Part shown: piece by piece, positions 54,122 to 61,890 of the stretch | Numbering within the stretch: position 1 is the first letter of the stretch | Layout of the letters: each line of letters starts with the position of its first letter | From: Mucilaginibacter aquatilis | GTDB lineage: Bacteria > Bacteroidota > Bacteroidia > Sphingobacteriales > Sphingobacteriaceae | Length of the DNA stretch: 64,000 nucleotides | Reading direction: 5' to 3' | Assembly: GCF_009755275.1 (NCBI RefSeq) | Contig: NZ_WQLA01000001.1 | Span: 248,001 to 312,000 of the forward strand | Program-made: the position numbers and the translations under genes | Notes under the pieces: model-generated | Database searches by the model: none | What the model was told of the DNA's origin: nothing | The model's input: the letters and a program-made list of their open reading frames with translations, nothing else

Positions 54122-55042
54122 ATGACGCATGTTGTCAATAAATCGTCCGAGCTTAATAAAAACCTGCTGATACTGCACTTTACAGTTTTTATATGGGGCT
54201 TTACCGGCATTTTAGGAAAACTGATTACTATTACGGCGGTAAACCTTGTTTGGTACCGGGTACTCATTGCATTGGTGACGCTTTTTTTATATTTTAAGTT
54301 TAACAAGCAGAACTTTAAGGTTAATAGAAAATCATTTCTCACCCTGTTCTTTACCGGGGGGCTTGTGGGTGCCCATTGGATATTATTTTTTCAGGCTATT
54401 AAGGTGTCTACCGTTTCGGTTACACTTGTATGCCTCTCTTCACTCACACTGTTTACTGCCGTATTTGAGCCGCTTATAAAGCGCAAACCCATATCAAAGC
54501 TTGAAATACTATCAGGCTTATTGATCATTACCGGCATTGTGCTCATATTTAAGTTTGAAACGCAATATACCATCGGTATAGTTTTAGGGCTTTTATGTGC
54601 TGCAGCAGCCAGCCTGTTTTCCATCATCAATTCCAACCAGGTTAAGCATACACATCCCACCATCATATCATTTTACGAGCTTGGCGGAGCATTCTTTTGG
54701 ATTACATTATATATGCTGGCAAGAGGTGGTATTAAAACATTGCAGGTACCCAGCAACCAAGACATTGCCTATTTATTAGTGTTAGGCACCATATGTACAT
54801 CGCTGGCCTATGTGGCAGGCGTATCTGTAATGCGCGAACTCTCGGCATTTAAGGTAGCGCTCATCACTAACCTCGAACCCGTGTACGGCATCATAATGGC
54901 ATTTATGTTTTTTGGTGATTTACATACCATGAGCATAGGTTTTTGGATTGGTGCAGTCATTATCCTTTCTACAATTTTTCTTTTTCCGGTAGTTCAAAAA
55001 CAAGCCATCCGCTTCAAGCAACGTCAGGCTCAACAAGCGTAA
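54122..55042 (+). CDS. EamA/DMT-family transporter
   Basis: A 306-residue ten-helix membrane protein with two EamA repeats: the first from about residue 15 (FTVFIWGFTGILGKLITI, VGAHWILFFQAIKVST) and the second from about 160 (GLLCAAAASLFSIINS). Members of this drug/metabolite superfamily export amino acids, nucleosides or other metabolites. Substrate unknown. Monocistronic. The kilobase downstream is gene-free. Confidence 0.85.
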   Translation: MTHVVNKSSELNKNLLILHFTVFIWGFTGILGKLITITAVNLVWYRVLIALVTLFLYFKFNKQNFKVNRKSFLTLFFTGGLVGAHWILFFQAIKVSTVSVTLVCLSSLTLFTAVFEPLIKRKPISKLEILSGLLIITGIVLIFKFETQYTIGIVLGLLCAAAASLFSIINSNQVKHTHPTIISFYELGGAFFWITLYMLARGGIKTLQVPSNQDIAYLLVLGTICTSLAYVAGVSVMRELSAFKVALITNLEPVYGIIMAFMFFGDLHTMSIGFWIGAVIILSTIFLFPVVQKQAIRFKQRQAQQA

Positions 55043-56025
55043 TATCCCGTTTCCTTTTTATGTGATTTTACACTAAGCCCCATCTTAGTGCTTGCCAGTG
55101 TACAAAATTATACTGAGGTAAATCCAATAAGCAAACTAAGGATCGCGAAAATCCATTCTCTTATTAATGAAAATAGAGCTTAACAGTTATGCTCTTATCT
55201 GAGCGTACTTTAGAAAATCTCTTCAGTCATCCTGCTGCTAAATATCGTTAGTGATAATTACCGGAAAGCTGCATGTTGCCTGTGTCATAACCTGGAAACA
55301 CAAGTCATGTCGTCCATCTTCTTATGGTTATCCTTACCGGTACATCGAGTCATTCCAACCATCTAGCACTTTTTTATGAATTCGATCTCCACGCATTTTA
55401 AGCCTTTTTAAGAGATTAAAATTTTTAAGCATCTCAATCGCCACCCTCCAGTTATTAAATCAATCAGGAGCGATTTACAATTTTACCATAGTGTTTTGAT
55501 CAATTCTAGAACAACTAAATTTTCCGATAAAAGTCATTAGTTTTGAAGAAGAAAAGCGAATTTTGATATCTATAATATAATATATAAATAACTGAATTTC
55601 AAACACATATATATCATTTAATAAACTCTTTTATGATATATAATTTACCTGACACAAACAAATTTACTAATATTATTAGCATTACCGTTAAATCGATAAA
55701 TATAGTTCTTATAATGTTTTGATAATCAGTAGTATATACAACATCACATCTAGTAATTTTTTTGACAAGAATTTTAACGAGCTAAATACCGATAGTGTAC
55801 TGAACTAAAAAATATGCATTTGAAGTTTTATGGCCTATACATGACCTAATTGAGTTTTTGTATACAGATCACTAAAATCCTGCCGACTAAAGAAGGCATG
55901 AACACTGTCTCAACTCTTAACCTCACCCCTATCTGTTCAACAATATTTTTGGCCGGAATAGAAAAATTGTTAGGCACTGATTATAAAATTTTGCATCTTG
56001 AAATGTCATATTTCAATTTACCGAC
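55043..56025. other. Gene-free AT-rich kilobase
   Basis: Nearly 1 kb with no long frame, no terminator-like stem of note, no tRNA and no sign of an insertion element. It is noticeably more AT-rich than the flanks, especially 55550-55750. The short frames I tried on both strands hit stops quickly and show no family similarity. It may hold an sRNA, decayed genes, or the long leader of the LapA-like gene. Confidence 0.6.
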
Positions 56026-56319
56026 ATGAGTTTTAAAACCACAGTATCTCTCCTCCTTCTGATTTTTATAACAGCCATGTTATTACAGAATACCGACGAA
56101 GCAGAGTTTACAATCTTATTTTTACCACATACCGTACCAAAGGTTGCGGCGCTTACATCGGTATCCGTTAGTGCGTTTTTGTTAGGAATATTAGTGAGCA
56201 GGCCACGACGTAAAAGTCAGCTGCAGCGTGAGGAAAGTGAAGATGACGATTATATAAATCATAGCAACAACCAACGCACCGATACACTAAGTGATGAGGA
56301 CAGAGATTATATCAGTTAA
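56026..56319 (+). CDS. LapA family (DUF1049) membrane protein
   Basis: A 97-residue protein with two transmembrane helices (about 5-22 and 40-60) separated by a short loop with QNTDEAEFTILFLP, and a charged cytoplasmic tail. It matches the LapA/DUF1049 domain; LapA-like proteins act in membrane and lipopolysaccharide assembly in enterobacteria, and their role here is unknown. Isolated between the AT-rich region and a bidirectional terminator. Confidence 0.75.
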   Translation: MSFKTTVSLLLLIFITAMLLQNTDEAEFTILFLPHTVPKVAALTSVSVSAFLLGILVSRPRRKSQLQREESEDDDYINHSNNQRTDTLSDEDRDYIS

Positions 56320-56401
56320 TAAACTGTAACTTATTTTAAGAAAGGCTTACAGTTATACATCGCTAAAGCTTGCAAGCCGATGTTGCATATTTACCAGGAA
56401 C

Positions 56402-56437
56402 AAAAAAGTCATTGCCGTATAAGCAATGACTTTTTTT
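56402..56437. terminator. Bidirectional terminator
   Basis: AAAAAAGTCATTGC (56402-56415) and GCAATGACTTTTTT (56423-56436) form a 14-bp stem with a 7-base loop. Serves the LapA-like gene and the NifS gene. Confidence 0.93.
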
Positions 56438-56458
56438 ATGTCGAAGATTCAAAAATAT

Positions 56459-57592
56459 TTATGCATTAACTGCACATACTTCCCGGATTTTCGAAAGGGC
56501 AAAATCTACTTCTTCGCGGGTGTTGTATTTAGAGAATGAAAAACGTACGGCTGGGCGATTTGGATTGGCACCTATACCATTTAAAACGTGAGAACCAATA
56601 TTGGTACCGGAGCTGCAGGCACTTCCTCCAGATGCCGATATACCCGCTATATCGAGATTGAACAATAACATATCAGCCATTTCCATTTCAGGGAACGATA
56701 CATTTAGAACAGTATACAAACTTTTATCAGCGTCCGTCTCTCCGTTAAAATGTACGCCCGGAATTTGTGCTAATTGTTCCATCATGTACGTTTTTAAACC
56801 CTGAATATGCGCTTGATGAGCAGCCATGTCTGTATAAGCCATTTCAAGCGCTTTAGAGAGACCTACGATGCCGTAAATATTCTCAGTACCCCCGCGCATG
56901 TTTCGTTCCTGAGAACCGCCGTAAATCATCGGTTTTATTTTTACTTTATGATTTACATACAAAAATCCTGTTCCTTTTGGTCCATGAAGCTTGTGCGCAG
57001 CACATACAACAAAGTGAGCTTTCAGCTTGCTCAGGTCGTGCGGGTAATGTCCCATGGTTTGAACCGTATCACAGTGATATAACGCATTGTACTGCTCGCA
57101 CAAGTCGCCTACGCGCTCCATATTGGTAAGGGTACCCAATTCATTATTAGCATGCATCAATGATACAAAGCTGCGCTCATTGTCCTTAAGCAGTTGCTCC
57201 AGGTGGTTGTAATCAACGCTGCCTTTTTCATCAACGTTAACAAAGCTAAGTTTAATTACGCCGTTTTTTTCAAGCGCTTCTAAGGTGTGTACTACGGCAT
57301 GGTGCTCAATATGGCTGGTAATGGCATGTGTTAAGCCATGATCGATTATGCCGCAACGGATAGCTGTATTATCGGCCTCAGTACCGCCCGAAGTAAAAAA
57401 TATCTCGGCCGGTGAAGTTTTTAGCAACGTAGCAACCGTTTTGCGCGATTTTTCAATCAACGACCGCGCCTCGCGCCCGTGTGCGTGTATAGACGATGGA
57501 TTTCCAAACTGGCTTTCCATTACCTTAACCATTTCCTTCATTACCTCCGGATCTAACGGCGTGGTGGCAGCGTTATCGAAATAGACTTTCAT
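56459..57592 (-). CDS. Cysteine desulfurase (NifS/IscS class V)
   Basis: A 377-residue PLP enzyme that releases sulfur from cysteine for Fe-S or thio-cofactor assembly. The Schiff-base Lys is K201 (AAHKLHGPKGTG), the His that stacks on PLP is H98 (SHIEHHAV), and the active-site Cys is C326 in GGSACSSG. This is the short active-loop type. No iscU, iscA or suf genes are adjacent; it may supply sulfur for tRNA thiolation or for a separate ISC system. Cytoplasmic. Confidence 0.93.
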   Translation of the reverse strand: MKVYFDNAATTPLDPEVMKEMVKVMESQFGNPSSIHAHGREARSLIEKSRKTVATLLKTSPAEIFFTSGGTEADNTAIRCGIIDHGLTHAITSHIEHHAVVHTLEALEKNGVIKLSFVNVDEKGSVDYNHLEQLLKDNERSFVSLMHANNELGTLTNMERVGDLCEQYNALYHCDTVQTMGHYPHDLSKLKAHFVVCAAHKLHGPKGTGFLYVNHKVKIKPMIYGGSQERNMRGGTENIYGIVGLSKALEMAYTDMAAHQAHIQGLKTYMMEQLAQIPGVHFNGETDADKSLYTVLNVSFPEMEMADMLLFNLDIAGISASGGSACSSGTNIGSHVLNGIGANPNRPAVRFSFSKYNTREEVDFALSKIREVCAVNA

Positions 57593-57674
57593 TTATTGAT
57601 TGATTGCTCAGCAGTCGATTCAGTTAGTAGTTCATAGTATTAACTACTAATCACTCACTAAATCAACAACTCAC

Positions 57675-59060
57675 TTATATATTTAAAATCCCCTTAATAT
57701 CAGTTATAATTTGCTGGGCCAGTGCGTTGGCGGCGGCTTCGTCAGCAGCTTCCGAGTAAATGCGTATGATAGGCTCAGTGTTTGATTTGCGTAGGTGTAC
57801 CCATTGTTTGTCAAACTCTATTTTTAACCCGTCAATAGTGCTGTGTGGCTGCTGCATATACTTTTCTTCAACCTTTATAAGCAAGCCATCAATGTCCATA
57901 CCGGCAGTAAGCTCAATTTTATTTTTGGAGATAAAGTAATTAGGGTATGATGCCCTTAACGCAGATACCGGCTTGCCATATTTTGCCAGATGCGTTAAAA
58001 ATAAGGCTATACCTGCCAGCGCATCGCGGCCGTAATGGGTTTCGGGATATATAACCCCGCCATTACCTTCACCACCTATTACAGCATTCACCTCTTTCAT
58101 TTTGGTTACCACGTTTACCTCTCCTACTGCGGCGGCATGATACTCGCCACCGGCACGCTCGGTAACATCGCGCAGGGCACGGGTTGATGAAAGGTTAGAA
58201 ACCGTGTTTCCTTTGGTATGCTGCAATACATAATCTGCCACAGCAACCAATGTATATTCTTCGCCAAACATTTTGCCATCCTCACAAACAAAGCAAAGGC
58301 GGTCAACATCCGGGTCAACAGCTATGCCCAGGTCTGCACCGTTAGCCAACACCTGTTTTGATAACTCGGTAAGGTTTTCAGGCAGTGGCTCGGGGTTATG
58401 AGGGAAGTGGCCGGTTGGGTCGCAATATAATTTATTGATAGTTTTTACTCCTAATGCCTCCAGCAGGGCGGGCACATAAATGCCACCGGTAGAGTTTACG
58501 GCATCAACCACTACTTTAAAATCAGCGGCGGCAATAGCTTCCTTATCTACAAGCTTAAGCGCGAGTATTTCATCAATATGTTTTTGCAGGTAAGTATCGT
58601 TTACCGTAACGGTACCCAAATCATCAACCTGTGCATAACTAAAGTCACTATTGTCTGCCAGCTCCAATACTTCCTTACCATCGGTATCGCTGATAAACTC
58701 GCCGGTTGCGTTAAGCAATTTGAGCGCATTCCATTGCTTTGGGTTATGGCTGGCTGTCAATATAATTCCTCCGGCAGCGCCTTCGGCGGGTACGGCAACC
58801 TCTACTGTTGGTGTGGTAGACAGGCCAAGATCAATTACATCAATGCCTAAACCTTGCAGCGTACCAATTACCAGGTTGTTTACCATAGCGCCTGATAAAC
58901 GTGCGTCACGCCCAACCACAATTTTACGTATACCGGTTTTAGCAACCGTCCATGCACCAAATGCCGAAGTAAACTTTACAATGTCAAGTGGTGTAAGCCC
59001 ATCACCGGCAGCACCGCCAATGGTTCCGCGTATGCCCGATATAGATTTTATAAGCGTCAA
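57675..59060 (-). CDS. glmM: Phosphoglucosamine mutase GlmM
   Basis: A 461-residue alpha-D-phosphohexomutase. The phospho-serine is S104 (TASHNP), metal-binding is D249-P-D-V-D-R254, and the sugar-binding GEGNGG block and the C-terminal phosphate-site RKSNTEPIIRIYSE follow. It converts glucosamine-6-phosphate to glucosamine-1-phosphate for UDP-GlcNAc. The start is a TTG at 59060; no ATG is upstream in frame with family similarity, and an exact -7 element TATTTTTG lies at 59080-59087. Phosphomannomutase activity is an alternative in this family. Confidence 0.9.
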   Translation of the reverse strand: MTLIKSISGIRGTIGGAAGDGLTPLDIVKFTSAFGAWTVAKTGIRKIVVGRDARLSGAMVNNLVIGTLQGLGIDVIDLGLSTTPTVEVAVPAEGAAGGIILTASHNPKQWNALKLLNATGEFISDTDGKEVLELADNSDFSYAQVDDLGTVTVNDTYLQKHIDEILALKLVDKEAIAAADFKVVVDAVNSTGGIYVPALLEALGVKTINKLYCDPTGHFPHNPEPLPENLTELSKQVLANGADLGIAVDPDVDRLCFVCEDGKMFGEEYTLVAVADYVLQHTKGNTVSNLSSTRALRDVTERAGGEYHAAAVGEVNVVTKMKEVNAVIGGEGNGGVIYPETHYGRDALAGIALFLTHLAKYGKPVSALRASYPNYFISKNKIELTAGMDIDGLLIKVEEKYMQQPHSTIDGLKIEFDKQWVHLRKSNTEPIIRIYSEAADEAAANALAQQIITDIKGILNI

Positions 59061-59348
59061 ATCTTTATATATTAGGTTACAAAAATAAAAATTATTACCT
59101 AAGCCTCTGTAAAAAGCGTGTCGTATTTAGCACTACCAAATTAAGGGCGTTAAATGGCTATATTTGCGGCGCTGTTATAAGGCGTTTTGGCGGGGAACGA
59201 GGCAATAGGTTTGGGTATAGGAAGAACGGAGCTGGAATATTAAACAACGGAGAAACCCTGCTCATAATGCAATACCTAAACGCTATGTGAAGGTCTCGCC
59301 TAACGGTAAATTGAAGTTTTATAACAAAGAAATCTATAACATAGTCAC
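59061..59348. other. Divergent glmM/PAP2 intergenic region
   Basis: About 290 bases between glmM and the PAP2 gene. It holds the glmM promoter and, on the plus strand, an exact TATATTTG at 59159-59166, far (about 180 bases) from the PAP2 ATG. No gene is seen. Confidence 0.5.
59080..59087 (-). promoter_or_regulatory. -7 element of glmM
   Basis: TATTTTTG on the minus strand, an exact TAnnTTTG match, 19 bases upstream of the TTG start at 59060. It supports the non-ATG start and a short leader. Confidence 0.55.
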
Positions 59349-59912
59349 ATGCCCAATTTTTTGCTGCAGCTAGACCGGCAGATATTCCATTTCATTAATT
59401 ATACTTTAAGCAACCCGGTGTTTGATGCGGTGATGCCGTGGCTCCGTAATCCAAAATTTTGGATTCCGGTTTATGTATTTATCATCGGGTTTAGTATATG
59501 GAAATACAAAAAGGCCGGAGCGTGGTTAATTTTATTATTGGTTGCGGCGGTAGGAGTTGCCGATTTTGGCAGTGCAACACTGATAAAAAAGCAGGTAAAA
59601 CGCGACAGGCCCTGCCGTGATGTCGTGCTGCAACAAACCATAAAAAGCCGGGTATCATGTGGAACAGGTTACAGCTTTCCTTCAACACATGCGAGTGATC
59701 ATTTCGCCATGTCGGTCTTCTTAGGGCTTGTTTATGGGCGTAAATGGCAATATACGTGGGTTTTAGTATTAGCCTGGGCAATGCTGGTTTGCCTGGCACA
59801 GGTATATGTAGGCGTTCATTTCCCTGTTGACATCATCGCAGGAGCAATCTTCGGGGCTTTTATAGGCCTGATTTTTGCGAAGGTGTTCAAAAAAATTCAA
59901 CCTCAATTTTAA
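59349..59912 (+). CDS. PAP2-family membrane phosphatase
   Basis: A 187-residue membrane phosphatase of the PAP2/BacA-like type with five or six helices. The three-part active site is KQVKRDRPCR, FPSTHASDH and GVHFPVDIIAG. Such enzymes remove phosphate from phosphatidic acid, phosphatidylglycerophosphate or undecaprenyl pyrophosphate in the periplasm-facing leaflet. The exact substrate is not readable. The TAA shares one base with the ZIP transporter ATG, so they form a pair. Confidence 0.9.
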   Translation: MPNFLLQLDRQIFHFINYTLSNPVFDAVMPWLRNPKFWIPVYVFIIGFSIWKYKKAGAWLILLLVAAVGVADFGSATLIKKQVKRDRPCRDVVLQQTIKSRVSCGTGYSFPSTHASDHFAMSVFLGLVYGRKWQYTWVLVLAWAMLVCLAQVYVGVHFPVDIIAGAIFGAFIGLIFAKVFKKIQPQF

Positions 59913-60625
59913 TGTACTGGTATTTACTCCTGCTTTTTTTCTCGGCTTTTTTAGGTGGTGCTGCCGTTTTTTTATTTAAAGGCGGCAACCATAAACAGCT
60001 GAAGCTGGTATTATCTTTTAGCGGTGCGTACTTGTTTGCAATAACGGTACTGCATCTTATCCCCGAGGCATACCATGTCAATGACCATATGGTTGGTGTT
60101 TTTATACTGGGTGGATTTATTTTTCAAATAGTACTTGAGCAATTTTCTGATGGTATTGAGCATGGCCATATGCACCAGCACCACCATGATAAAGCGGTTT
60201 TTCCTTTGGGCATAATGGTAAGCTTGTGCCTGCATGGCTTTTTGGAAGGCATGCCTCTTGCCGGCGGTTATAAAAACGAATTAGTGTTTGGCATTGCCCT
60301 GCATCATATTCCTGCTGCATTTGCTTTGGGTACGGTTTTGCTGGCTAGCCATCAAAGCCGCAATAATACGCTTTTCTTTATAGCGCTTTTTGCCATAATG
60401 GCTCCCTTAGGTTACTTTGTAAGTGATGCCATCAGTAATGGCGGCATTGGCAACCTGCAACGCTACTTCAACCGTATTATGGGTGTAGTTATTGGCATCT
60501 TTTTGCATATATCAACCACTATACTTTTTGAAGCCGGCCCCGATCATAAATTTAACCGTCGAAAATTAATAGCCGTGCTATTAGGTGTAGGCATAGCGCT
60601 CGGCAGCTTTGTTAGCGAGCTTTAG
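59912..60625 (+). CDS. ZIP-family metal transporter
   Basis: A 237-residue protein with eight helices; the ZIP signature with metal-site residues is seen in helix 4 and 5: LCLHGFLEGMPLA and IALHHIPAAFALG, and a His-rich cytoplasmic loop (HGHMHQHHHD) lies between helices 3 and 4. ZIP proteins import zinc or other divalent metals. It is coupled to the PAP2 gene. A terminator follows. The CDF gene at 32.3 kb is on another unit. Confidence 0.9.
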   Translation: MYWYLLLLFFSAFLGGAAVFLFKGGNHKQLKLVLSFSGAYLFAITVLHLIPEAYHVNDHMVGVFILGGFIFQIVLEQFSDGIEHGHMHQHHHDKAVFPLGIMVSLCLHGFLEGMPLAGGYKNELVFGIALHHIPAAFALGTVLLASHQSRNNTLFFIALFAIMAPLGYFVSDAISNGGIGNLQRYFNRIMGVVIGIFLHISTTILFEAGPDHKFNRRKLIAVLLGVGIALGSFVSEL

Positions 60626-60661
60626 ACAATAAGATTTTCAAAACCGAATCTACTTCGTTAT

Positions 60662-60700
60662 AAAAACAAAAGGCCGCTTAAAAAGCGGCTTTTTGTTTTT
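60662..60700. terminator. Terminator after ZIP gene (bidirectional)
   Basis: GCCGCTT (60673-60679) pairs with AAGCGGC (60683-60689), extended by A and T runs on either side. It separates the ZIP gene from the DUF2167 gene. Confidence 0.85.
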
Positions 60701-60708
60701 ATAAGTGG

Positions 60709-61680
60709 TTAGTCAATTTCTCCTTTAGGGCGTTCCGAATTTTCGTTTGTATTGTTGGCAGGTTCCTTTTTGCTTTCATCATCATCGGCAGCACCATTAT
60801 CAGGCTCTTGCAACAAGGGTACTTCTTCTTCCTTTTTACCAAAAAGCTTTTTCTTAATGAAAGAGAATGCAGCCACTACTCCAAATGCAAGTACTTTCCA
60901 AAACTTAAGCATTAACGCAAAGAAGCCAACTTTAGCTAAAATCTTTCCGGCAACAAGTCCGCCAATGGTCCAGGCGGCCACGTTATCAATCTTAGGGTCA
61001 AAATCAGTATACTTAAAGCCCTCCGAAAAGTTCACAATGTTAAGCACATTAGGTATCCCCGCCTTAACCATATTCAAATCATTCATGGTTGCTATAGCGT
61101 TAAGTACCAGTACACCTTTACGACCCAATATCCGCACGTTGTAATTAAGGGTATTCAGGCTATCATTACCAAATTTTATGTTTTTAGCCCAATGCAAAAT
61201 ATGGCGGTTAGCATCGTAGTAAGGTTTAGCTGCCCATCCTACTAAACTTATAGGCGGATAACCCTGCTTCACACGCTCGGCATTGGTCTCCTCCGTTTCC
61301 TTTTGCATGTTGGTAAGCAGCTCATCGTAGTCAATTTCATCGGCATCATCGTCTTTAACGTAACCAATTTCATCGTACTCTAAGTTAAAAACGTAGCCAT
61401 GATCGGCAAGGATACCTTGTTCCTCGGGCAGTATAAAGCCTAACGACATGTTTTGGCTTTTAGGATTATGCCAAATTTCGGTAAGTACACGCTCGGCCTG
61501 TACAGGCTCCAAATACTTAAAGCCTTTGGGTACGGTGATAGTCCCGATACCGTTACGTAGCTTGATAGTGCCGTGTTGATAAGTAAACAACTTTTCAACC
61601 GAATCTATACGCGATTGATTTTGCGCAAATGATACGCCTGTAAATAAAACAAGCAGTAACGAGAAGAATGATTTAATCAT
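60709..61680 (-). CDS. DUF2167 membrane protein
   Basis: A 323-residue exported protein of the DUF2167 family. Residues 1-19 are a signal peptide (FTGVSFAQN). The body has GTITVPKGFKYL and LVGWAAKPYYDANRHILHWAKNIKFGN, then the block LGRKGVLVLNAIATM. A transmembrane segment lies at about 235-275 with Lys and Glu runs beyond it, and the end is Asp/Asn/Glu-rich. DUF2167 proteins have no known activity. It diverges from hppA across 210 bases. Confidence 0.8.
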   Translation of the reverse strand: MIKSFFSLLLVLFTGVSFAQNQSRIDSVEKLFTYQHGTIKLRNGIGTITVPKGFKYLEPVQAERVLTEIWHNPKSQNMSLGFILPEEQGILADHGYVFNLEYDEIGYVKDDDADEIDYDELLTNMQKETEETNAERVKQGYPPISLVGWAAKPYYDANRHILHWAKNIKFGNDSLNTLNYNVRILGRKGVLVLNAIATMNDLNMVKAGIPNVLNIVNFSEGFKYTDFDPKIDNVAAWTIGGLVAGKILAKVGFFALMLKFWKVLAFGVVAAFSFIKKKLFGKKEEEVPLLQEPDNGAADDDESKKEPANNTNENSERPKGEID

Positions 61681-61809
61681 GATATTGTTTAGTGCCTTAA
61701 ATATAGCAATTAAACGCTTATTTCAATTCACCTTCTCTTTAAACTTCATGCCTTAATACCTCAATTTCTTTCGATCAAAATAGCCCGCACATAACATATA
61801 ACTTACTGT

Positions 61810-61830
61810 AAACCAAACTACTTTTGGTTT
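61810..61830 (+). promoter_or_regulatory. hppA promoter region with overlapping dyad
   Basis: AAACCAAA (61810-61817) and TTTGGTTT (61823-61830) are perfect inverted repeats with a 5-base spacer, and the exact -7-like element TACTTTTG (61819-61826) lies within. The hppA ATG is 60 bases downstream. A repressor-type operator is possible. Confidence 0.4.
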
Positions 61831-61890
61831 ATTAAATTATTTTTTCGCAAATTCGTTAATACCAATCCAATTATAAAAACCAATAACATT

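Noticed and set aside
55260..55400. Reverse-strand frame resembling a transposase remnant
   Set aside because: Stops appear within 30 residues and no conserved block was recognised; no terminal repeats nearby.
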